Shown: in pieces, positions 8,489 to 20,400 of the stretch | Layout: each line of letters starts with the position of its first letter | Position numbering within the stretch: position 1 is the first letter of the stretch | Assembly: GCA_947502495.1 (NCBI GenBank) | Contig: CANNAC010000007.1 | Coordinates: 62,001 to 126,000 of the forward strand | Origin: an uncultured Flavobacteriaceae bacterium | Lineage (GTDB): Bacteria; Bacteroidota; Bacteroidia; Flavobacteriales; Flavobacteriaceae | Direction of reading: 5' to 3' | DNA: 64,000 nt | Notes under the pieces: model-generated | What the model was told of the DNA's origin: nothing | Database searches by the model: none | The model's input: the letters and a program-made list of their open reading frames with translations, nothing else | Program-made: the position numbers and the translations under genes

Positions 8489-11400
8489 ATGAAAAAACCT
8501 ACTTTTTTTAAGATCGGAATAGTAATTATATTACTAGCAATCAGCTTGCCGTCTATCGCTCAAAATTACGTACCATTTACACCTCGATTTAACCAAGACC
8601 TAAAAGGTGATATTCGCTTGATTGGGAATAATATATTAGGTCCAGATAACAATGCTTTCAATAATGATAATGTGTATAATCACAATGTGGATATGCAATA
8701 TATTGATATTGATAGCGACGCTGCAACATTCAATTCTTCAAGTGCGGATTTAGAAATTCCCAATCCTGGTTGTTATAAAATTATACATGCAGGTTTGTAT
8801 TGGGGAGCAGTTACAAATGGGACAGACCCAATTACAAATGTAAAATTTAAAGGCCCAGAAGGAGGTTATAATGATGTTGTAGGAACGCCAATTTATAGTG
8901 CTGGAGGAGTAGCAACAGGGGATAGTTATCCGTATTCTTGTTATGCAGATGTAACAAGTATAGTTAATGGTTTTACAAATAATCTAGGTACCTATACCAT
9001 AGGGAATGTTTCTACCGCACAAGGAGAAACATCCGATTTTACACCTTATAACGGGACTGGATATTCTGCAGGTTGGTCTTTATTTATTGTTTTTGAAGAT
9101 CCAACTTTACCAGGGAAATCGATTACTAGTTTTGATGGTTTTAGTGCTATTAGTTTTGCCGATAACCCTAATTTAGATATTCCTGTTTCTGGTTTTAGAA
9201 CAGTACCAGCACCTATACCTGTAAGAGCAAATTTTGCATTTGCAGCTTTAGAAGGAGATAAACCAATTCAAGGAGATAGATTAAGAATTAATGGCGTAAA
9301 CATGTCTACGGTAGATCGTCTTGCAAACAACTTTTTTGATAGTTCTGTAACGCAACTAGACGCAACTCCTGTAATGAATAGAAATCCTAACAGTACAAAT
9401 ACTTTAGGTTTTGATACAGGGATTATGGCGGTTCCTAATCCTGGAAATTCCGTTATCACAAATGATTCTAACAATGCAACAATTAGTTTATCAACACAAG
9501 GAGATACCTATTTTGTGTATCTGTCTGCTATAGCTGTAGAAATTATAGAGCCTAATATTGTTCTTACTAAAATTGTATTGGATGAATTTGGAGCCGATAT
9601 TGGTGGGCAAATGGTTGCTTTAGGACAACCTTTAACCTACGTTATTGGTTTTGAGAATACCGGAAATGATGATGCTGGGAATTTAATTATTAGAGATATA
9701 CTTCCTATTAATACTATTTTTGATTATCCAAGTGGATTAGAATTACCTCCAGGTGTTTCGGTTGTGAGTTATGACCCTATTACTAGAGAAGTTGTCTTTA
9801 GTGTAGCTAATTCCTATGTGGAACAAGGATATCCTGTTTCCGAAATTCGAATTAATGTAACCGTTGTCGAAAACTGTAATGAAATTGATGACGCTTGTTC
9901 TAATATTATAAATAATCAAGCTTTCGCAACCTATACAGGTGTTACAAATCCGAATTATACAATTACAGATGATCCTAGTTTAAATAGTAATACCGGTTGT
10001 TTACTAACACCGCAAGCGACTAATTTTCTTGCAGATTTAAACGACTGTATCTTTACACAAAATGAAGTGCTTTGTGGGGAAAGTGTGCAGTTAACTGCAG
10101 CCGATGGTTATGATACGTATTCTTGGTCTACAAGTGCTACAGGTACGCCGGTAATAGGAACAACGCAAACAATTACAGTGACCAATGTTGGTACGTATTA
10201 TGTGCATAATGCTGCTGTAGCTCCTTGTCAATCTATAGATCAAATATTTACAGTTACGCCGTATGGTACTTCTATTACAAATCCTGTAATTCCGTATGCG
10301 GATGAAGTTGTTACTTGTCCGAATGATGGAAAATTCCTACCAAATATATTCTTATGTGGTGCCAATGATTTCGTGTTTATCGAAACAAATATTGCAGATG
10401 CATCTACGATTATTTGGGAACAATTAGACGAAGCAAGTTGTGCGCCAGTTTCCGATACCGATTGCGCTAATGAAAATACTTCTTGTACTTGGAATCAAGT
10501 TGGAACAGGACCAGACTTTTTAGCAAATACTTCCGGACAGTTTAGGTTAACTTTAAATTATGATGGTGGATGTTTTAATCAGTTTTATTTTAATGTATAT
10601 CAGAATATTTTAATTCCGACGGTTAACGCTCGTGATATTATTTGTACCACTCCTGGTCAAATTACAGTTGGTGGTGTTCCTTCCGGATATGAATATAGCA
10701 TAGATGGAACAAATTTCCAGGCTAGTAATATTTTTTCCGTTACTGTTGCAGGTATTTATACAATCTATATTAGACAAACTGGAGTAACTACAAATCCTTG
10801 TATTTTTACGGTTCCAGATATTCAAATTAGAGAAAGAGATTTTACAGTTTCTACAAACGTGACACAACCACTTTGTCATGGCGATAAAGGAAGTATTCAA
10901 TTGGTTGCAAATGATGTTAGACCACAATATTTTTTCACCATCCATAATGGCGCTACCCTTGTAAATAGTGTTGGTCCGATTACGGAAAATAATTATGCAT
11001 TTAATAATTTAAACCCTGGTACTTATACTGTTTTAGTAGAAACGGAAGACGGATGTACCTATACAGAAGATATTACAATTTCTGAACCTCCATTATTAAC
11101 GGTTACCGCAGCTATTACTAGTCCGTTAACCTGTGCCGATGGTGAAATTACAGTATATCCGCAAGGCGGAACACCTCCTTATTTTTATTATATAAATAGT
11201 ACAACAGATTTTCAAACCGTACCAGAAATAGTGGTAACCGCTGGAGGGACTTATGATATTACAGTATTAGATGCTAACAACTGTAGTGCTAGTACGACTA
11301 TTGAAATAGTAGATATTCCAGCTCCAGAATATACGATTAGCCAAACCGATGTTTTATGTTATAATGATACTACTGGTGAGATTCAAATTAATGTTACCAA

Positions 11401-14400
11401 CGCAAATGGATATACTTTAGAATATAGTATAGACAACGGAACAACTTTTACTTCCAGTTCCACTTTTACAAATCTAAATGCTGGTAATTATCCAGTGATA
11501 ATTAGATACACGCTTGGTGCTTCTGAATGTTTTACAACCGTAGAAACGATTACCATAAACCAACCAGATGAAGCTTTAACCGCTACAGCAGGAATCTCTG
11601 CACTTGCAGGTTGTGGACCATCGGGAGAAGGGACAATTAGAATTACCAATCCGCAAGGAGGAACACCATTTCCTACTCCAAATTTTTATGAATATAGTTT
11701 TGATAACCAGGCGACTTGGACCACATCTAATGAAGCATTTGTAAATCCGGGAACGTACACCGTTTACATTCGGGATGCTAATGGCTGTGTTTTTGTTATG
11801 CAGGATACCATTCTAGATCAGGAGCCTCCTGCGCCAACGATTGAAGTTGGAGAAACTATTTTTAATTGTGATGGTTCGGGGAATGCAACGGTAACGGTAA
11901 CTAATAATGGTGGGACTTCTTATGCTTACGATTATTACTTAGATGGTACACTTAATTCGAATACAGCAGATCCTCAAACATTTGTAAATGTACCTTCAGG
12001 ATCACATACGATTAGTGTAGAGTACACTTTATTAACGGTACCAACATTTAGTAATTTACTTTATGAGACATTTGGTTATGGTGAAGACACTACTTCTCCT
12101 GGAATTAACCCAACGTATTATTGTTTTGAAAGACAGGTGGTTGCAACGCAGTGTAGGAATAACCCAGCAATTAACGATGGCGATTATTCTGTTACTTCTA
12201 GTATTGTACATCCATTTGGTACTTGGATAAATCCAATAGATCATACACCAGCAACGACTCCTGCAACACCAAACGGACGATTTATGGTTGTAAATATCGG
12301 AGCAGCAATTCCTGCAACCGAAATATTATATGAAAAACAAATATTTGATATTATTCCAAATCAGCCAATACAAGTAGAGTTTGCTGCTATGAATTTACTG
12401 GAAACTGGAAATTCACAATATGACCCTAATTTAAGAGTAGCATTAGTAGATGGTTCTGGTACAGAAATATCTTTTTACAATACTGGAGATATTCCTAAAA
12501 CAGAAAACTGGGTAGAATATCCTACAACACCAATTACTTTAGATCCTGGAGCGAATACTAGTTTGAAATTCATTTTAAGATCCAACGTGCAACAAGTTAG
12601 TGGAAACGATGTAGCAATAGATGATTTGAAAGTATTCCAACTTCCTGTTGCGTGTGCGAATCTTGTCGATTTTCCTTTTGTTATTCCTTCCGGAAATGCA
12701 TTTACTGCAGATATTACAGGAACTTCAATGATAAGCTGTTCTGGTAATGCAGATGGTGAAATTACAATTGCGGTACAAAATTTTGATCCTATTTTAGGTT
12801 TTCAATATTCTATGGATAATGGTGTAACTTGGATAACCGAAACAACATCGCCACAAACGATTACAGGGTTAACAGATACAACCTATACTATTCAAGTACG
12901 TTATGAAGATGCCGCGGATACTTGTGTTTTTGACTTTACAGAAACGATAACCTCAGCAAATCCTTTAGAAATTAGTATTACTAATACAGAAGTGAATTGT
13001 GTGGATGGCGCAACCATTACAGCTACTGCAACCGAAGGAACGCCTGGATATTCTTTTCAATTGATAGATACCGTTTCTCCTTTTACAGTAACCGATTTTG
13101 AAAATGGTACGTTAACAGATGTTGCCGCGGGAACTTATACGGTACAAGTAACAGATGCTTTGGGCTGTACTGCAGAAACAACACTTACGCTAAATGCAAC
13201 AACGGCACCAACAGCAATAATAAGTACGACCTCTAATTTTTGTTATGAACCAACAAATGGAGCAACTCTAGAAGTTACCGCTTCAGGAGGTGTAGCACCA
13301 TATCAATATAATATCAATGGAGGCGCATTTCAAAATGACAATATTTTCAATGGTTTAACGCCTGGAACATATACCATAACGGTAAGAGATACTTTTGGAT
13401 GTGAGGTTACTTTACCTGCGGAAACTATAGAACCTCAATTAATATTAAGTACTATAATAACAAAAGATTTAGACTGTACAACGTCTCCAGATGCTGTAAT
13501 GACAGGAACTATATCTGGCGGTACTGCGCCATTTACGTATGCAGTATCTGAAAACGGAGGAACATACACCGATTTAGGAACTACTGGTACTCCTTTTACC
13601 TATACAACGGCAACAGCAGGAACGTTTCAATTTCAGGTAACAGATGCACTAGGTTGTATTGCAACGTCGGAAGTCAATACTGTGGACGCTATTTCAACGC
13701 CAACAGGAACCGCTAACGGTGTGGATCCACTTTGTTTTAATGATGCAAATGGAGAAATTCAATTGTTTGCAGCAGATGGTTCTGGAGGATATACTTTCAG
13801 TTTTAATGGAGGTGCTTTTTCAACAACGTCATTCTATGACGCCTTAGATGCAAATACTACCACCGCTACAACTACAGATTATACCTATCAAATTCAAGAT
13901 AGTAATAACTGTGTATCTCCTATATATACCATTACTTTAAATAACCCAACGGAGATTGTTGCAGCTGCTACTTTATCGAATAACACCAACTGTAGTATTA
14001 CAACAGATATTACAGTAACTGCTTCTGGTGGTGCTGGTAATTATACGTATAGTTTTAATGGGAACGCAACTTATACTGCTACAAACGTATTAACAGTAAC
14101 GAATACAACTACAGCGCAAACCATAACGTTTTCGGTAAGAGATGCTAATGGTTGTATCGATACAGAAACTATTGAGGTGCCGCCATTCGATCCTTTAACA
14201 GGAATGACTTTTGTGGACTCTAATACCATTACTTGTAATACTGCCACTACAGATGTGACTGTAACTGCTACAAATGGAATAGCTACATTTTTATACGAAA
14301 TTACTGCTCCAGCAACAGCAACTTCTAATACTTCTGGTGCAACAAGTGGAATCTTTACCAATGTTGGTCCTGGAGATTATACCTTTCAAATAACAGATGG

Positions 14401-17400
14401 TAATGGTTGTACAACTACTGCTTCTCATACCATTGCACCAGCAATTAATATTGCAGTAGCGCAAACAAACACAGATCAAATATGTTCTGGTTCGGATGAT
14501 GGAACTGCTGTTTTTACAATGACAGATGTTAGTAGTCTAGGAAACTATAGCTATACATTAACGCCTTCAGCAGGAACAATGACACAAACTGGTAATGAAG
14601 TTACAGTAACTAATTTACCAACAGGAACCTATACGTTTGATGTTGTAGATACTATAACAGGTTGTACTAGTTCTGCATCTATTACTATAGATCCAGTAAC
14701 GCCAATTACTTTTACAGTAAACGCAAGTAATATCAGTTGTAACACGGTTACTTCAACTATTAGTTTTGCAACATTATCAGGAGGAACTGGTGGTTATAGC
14801 TATGCGTATGTAACTTCTGGAAGTGCAGCTCCCGCTAGTAGTGATTACAGTACTTCAACAACGGTAGATACTAGTGTTTTAGGATTGATAATTGATGTGT
14901 ACGTAATGGATAGTAATAATTGTGTGGTTATGGATACCATAACTATTACAAGTGATGTTTTACCTACCGTAACAGCAAGTATCGATAACCAGTGTACAGG
15001 AACAGGAAATAATTTTACAATTACAGCAACGGCAACAGGTATTGCTACGTTAATGTATAGTATCGATGGAACGAATTATCAAACAGGAAATATATTTACA
15101 GTAACTGCAGGAACATATACTATAACCGTTAGAGATGGTAATGGTTGTGAAGTAACAGATACGGTTATTGTTAATCCGCAATTAACACTTGCTGCTGTAT
15201 TAGATAAAGATATTACTTGTGTTTTACCAGCGGAAGCGGAAGTAACACTAACAGCTTCAGGAGGAGATGCATCGGTTTATACCTATGCATATTCTACAGA
15301 TGGCGGTACTACATATACCAATATGGCTACCAACGTACTAAATACAACTACACCTGGAAGCTATATTTTTATGGTTACGGATGCTAATTCTTGTACGGCA
15401 GCAACAATAACGCCAATAGAGATTACAGCAGCAGTCAACCCAGACATTACAGTAGTGCAAACCGGATTCATTAATTGTAATGGAGAAGAAACAGGTGCTA
15501 TTTCTATAACACCAGATATTACACTTGGTCAAGCTCCATTTGTTTTTGAAGTATATAATACAATCACAAGTACTTCTTATGGAACACAAACTTCAGGTTT
15601 GCCAGCAGGAGATTATACGGTTACTGTAACGGATGCGAGAGGATGTACAGAAGTAGAACCTATTAGTATTTTACAACCAGCTGCGATTATTGTTAATCAT
15701 TCTACAGTGCCAATTACATGTACTGCAAGTGGAGTTTCGCAAGGATCGGTAATTGTGGATAGCGTTACAGGAGGAACAGGACCTTACAACTATTTTGTTA
15801 CAGGAACTAATGGTTACGATGAGGTAGAACTTAATAATATAGGAGATACATCTACTACTTTTGATGTTGTAGATTTCGGTTTATACCAAATTAATGTTGT
15901 GGATACCAATGGATGTTCCGTGTTAATACAAAATGTATTAGTAGCTTCTCCTCCAGATGATTTAGATATTACTATTGACGCGACTGCAGACTGTGCAACA
16001 GGTGGAGAAGCTGTGGTTACCGTAAGTACTACATTAGTTGGTTCGGGACCTTTCTATTTTGATATTTATAATGGTACTATTCCAACAGCACCACCAGGAG
16101 GAACATGGCAACTAGAGACATCACCTGGTTCTATTACATTTTCAGGATTAACAACTGGTGTTTTATATACTTTTATCGTTTATGATTCGCTTACAGGTTG
16201 TACTTATTTTGAAACTGCAGCTGCTCCAATACCAACAAATGCAACTTTAACAATAGATACTGTAACTTCTAATAATATAACATGTACAGGAAGTGCAGAT
16301 GGTAATGTTTCTTTCACAATACATAATCCGGAAACGAATGCTATTGATGTAGATTTTGAAATTTTTGATTCCTTATCACAAATATCAACAGGTGTTAATG
16401 GAAACGGAACAGTACCAGCAAATGGATCACTTCCTATTTCTAACTTAGGACCTTTACCTTTTGGGAACTATTATGTTTTAATTACGGAAACCTCTGGTAC
16501 AAATGCTGGTTGTAGTATTGTAACTGCTTCCCCATTTAATATTACAGAATCTGCTATAGATTTTAATTTAACAGCTTCGGTTTCTTCGAATGAAAATTGT
16601 AACGATTTAGGAGTTATCACTGCAATTGCTAGTGATGGAACAGCACCTTATCAATATCAAATTTTATTGGATTCAGATACTGCTCCAATCGCATCAAGTA
16701 CAGGTTGGGCATCTGCTAACACATTTACTGTAGAGGCAAATGGATATACGGTTTACGCTATCGATGCTTACGGTTGTATTAGAGATTTTGATGTTACTCT
16801 AACTAAAGATGCAGAACCAACAATTGATCCGCAAACGGCACCTTGTTTTGTCGGTAATCCCCTAAATATTACCATTACTGGTAGTGTTGCTATTGGAAGT
16901 CCGCTATATAGTATGAATGGAAGCACTTTTGTTTCTAATCCAAACTTTACGGTTTCTGCTTCCGGAACGTACACTTTATACCTACAAGATGGAAATGGTT
17001 GTGTGGCATCCACACCTTATATTGTTAATGATCAACTATTATTAAGTGCTGCTTTAACTAGTGCATTAGATTGTAGTGCAACACCAAATGCGGAAATTAC
17101 TTTATCCGCAACAGGAGGAGATACTACATTATATACCTATGAAGTATCTACCGATGGTGGTTCTACATATAGTGCGATGGGTACCAATGTATATACCACA
17201 ACAACAGCAGGAACGTATATGTTTATGGTTACAGATGCTGCAGGTTGTACATCTACGGTAACCTATGTTTTAGATGCTATACAAGCAACAACTTTTACAA
17301 CTGCAGAAATAAATGTGAGTTGTAATGGTGGTAGTGATGGCTCTATTACGGTAACCACAACGTCATCTACTGGTCCTTTTATGTATCAATTAGATTCTGG

Positions 17401-20400
17401 AACTCCACAAAGTTCTAATGTATTTAACGGATTATCCCAAGGAACGTATACAGTAACCGTTATAGATGCTAATGCTTGTGATTATACAAGTACTCCAATT
17501 ACTATCACAGAACCGTTGCCATTAACAGCAACCGATTCTATTATACCAACGACTACTTGTGATGTTGCAACTGTTATTACGGTATTAGGTCATGATGGAA
17601 CGCCTACCGCTTCTGGCGCGTATTATTATGATTTTAATGGTACTGGTTTTTCAACAACAAATACATATACCGTCAACAGTAACGGAACGGTACAAACTAT
17701 TAATTATACCGTAAGAGATGCAAATGGATGTGAGGTTACAGGTGCTGTAATTGTTAATCCGTTAGATTCGCCAACAGATTTAGATTTTTCTGCAACGCCA
17801 ATTACCTGTTTAGTTAGTACTAGCGATATTACTTTAACAGCAACTGGAGGTACTGCTGCATTAAGTTATGAGATTTTGTCTCCTGCAAGTGCAACAACAA
17901 ACACTACAGGTGCAACAAATGGTGTTTTCACCGGATTAACAACAGATAGTTATACGTTCCAAGTTACAGATGCAAATGGTTGTTCTTACCAAGAATTATA
18001 TGTGTTAGAAGATGTAGATAATATAGAAGTTAACGGTCAGTTAATTAGTGATGTTACTTGTAACCCAGGAACAGATGGAGAAGTGGTATTTACAATTTCT
18101 AATTTTACAGGAACTTACAGTTATTCTATTAATGGAAATCCACAGGTAACCGGACAAACAAATCCTACAGTTACCATAAACGGATTAACAGCTGCAAGTA
18201 CACAAACGATTGTCGTTACCGATGAAGCAACAGGATGTACAGCAACAACATTCATAACAGTATCTCAATCTACACCATTAAGTTTAGTGGCAGACCCTTT
18301 TATTAATGCGAATTGTAATGCGGGTGCTCAAGTAAGTGTAACTGCTTCCGGAGGAAACGGATCTTACAGTTATTCTTTTGTAGTAAGTGGTGCGCCAGCA
18401 GGAACGTATTCTAGTTCCAATACTGCTGTTTTAGATCCAACGATTTCAACAACGTGGGATGTCTATGTTCAGGATACTAATAGTTGTGTTATTTCTACAC
18501 CTTTAACAATTACGATTGCTACAGATCCTATTCCAGCAGGAATAACGGTTGCAGGTTCTCCATGTCTAAGTGGAGCAAACGATTATACATTTACCGTAAA
18601 TGTAGCTTCCGGAATAGCGCCTTACCAATACAGCATAGGAAACGGTTTTCAAACGAGCCCTATATTTACAGTAAGTGCTCCAGGTACTTATACGATAACG
18701 GTGCAAGATGCTAATGGTTGTGAGAATACAATAACGTATACCATTGACGACCCAATAGCATTAACGCTAGCTGGTGTATCACCAAGTTGTAGTGATGACG
18801 ATGGAGAAATTACAGTAACAGGTTTTGGAGGAACTGGTAGTTATACCTATGCTATAAGTCCTAATCCTGCTTCCATAACGGTAACCGGAAATGTGTTTTC
18901 TGGAGTGCCTTCTGGAAATTATGTAGTTACTATTACAGATGCTACAACATCTTGTTCTAAAGATGCTAGCGTAGTCTTAGATACGGCAACACCAGTATTA
19001 TTTTCTACTAGTGTTAACGATGTAACTTGTAATGGAGATGCGAATGGTGTCATTTCGGTAGATTTACCTGCTAGTAATGATAATCCAATCTATACGTATG
19101 AGATTACTGCGCCAATTATTGTAGCGCCACAAAGTTCAAATATATTTACAGGATTAGCTGCAAATACCTATACGGTGCAAGTAACTTCGGGAAGAGGTTG
19201 TATAATGACAGCTAATGTTCTTGTTGAAGAACCAACAGCTATCGATGTTCCTGCACCAGCAACAGTACAATATACTTGTACTGTAGGAACGAACACCATT
19301 AATTATGCTTCCATAACGGTAACTGGTGTTACTGGAGGTTCTGGAACCTACACTATTTATGAATTTCTAGAAAGTGGTACAGTCGTACAATCTGGAAGTA
19401 GTAATGTGTATACCGAATCGGATGCTACTGGAGGGAATTATACCGTGAATGTGTATGACGATCAAGGTTGTTTAGGAAGTACACTGACAGCAGTTATTAT
19501 CAATCCATATCTAGATTTAGATACGATATCCGTTACCGTAGATAATGGGATTACCTGTACTAATTTAGAAGATATTACCGTTACCGCTTCAGGAACTACT
19601 GGTACGCCAACAAATTTAGAATATACAGTAGAAGATGTTACTGGCGCTGTAACGGGAGGAATATATAGCGAAACAAATACAACAGGAATCTTTACCGGAT
19701 TAGATGTTGGAAACTACAGTATTACCGTATTAAATTTAGATACGGGATGTACGCTTGAAAGTGTACATTATGTAGACAGTCCAAATACTTTCGATCTTAT
19801 TGTAGATGCGGTTATAGATGTTACTTGTTATAACGACAACAGCGGTAGTGTTACCATTACTTTTGTAGATGAGGTTATTACAGGTACAAACCCAGATCAA
19901 TCCGGACCATTTGATTATACTATTTTAGATAGTTCTGGTGCCACCGTAGATTCTGGAGCAACTGCAAATGCAGGACCAGTTAATATTACAGGATTAGCAG
20001 GAGGAACGTATACTATAAATGCTACTTTAATAGGAAGTCCTTTTTGTACCGTAAGTGAAAACTTTACAATTACAAGACCTACAGAAGCATTGACACTTAC
20101 TACAACACAAACTTCGGTAACCTGTTTGGATGGGGTAGGTACCATTTCAGCTGTTGGTACCGGTGGTTGGGGTAATCTAGAATATGAATTAACTGGAGAT
20201 GCTACTGTTGCATATTCTGCTAACGGGACATTTACAGGACTGTTTGCAGGAAATTATGTAGTGAATGTAAGAGATGTTCAAGGTTGTATTGTTTCCGAAA
20301 ATGTAAATTTAGCTGCAACACCTCCAATAGATAGTACTTTCATTCTAACGCCAAGTGTATTATCTTGTTTTGGAGATCAAGATGCAACATTAACGGTAAC

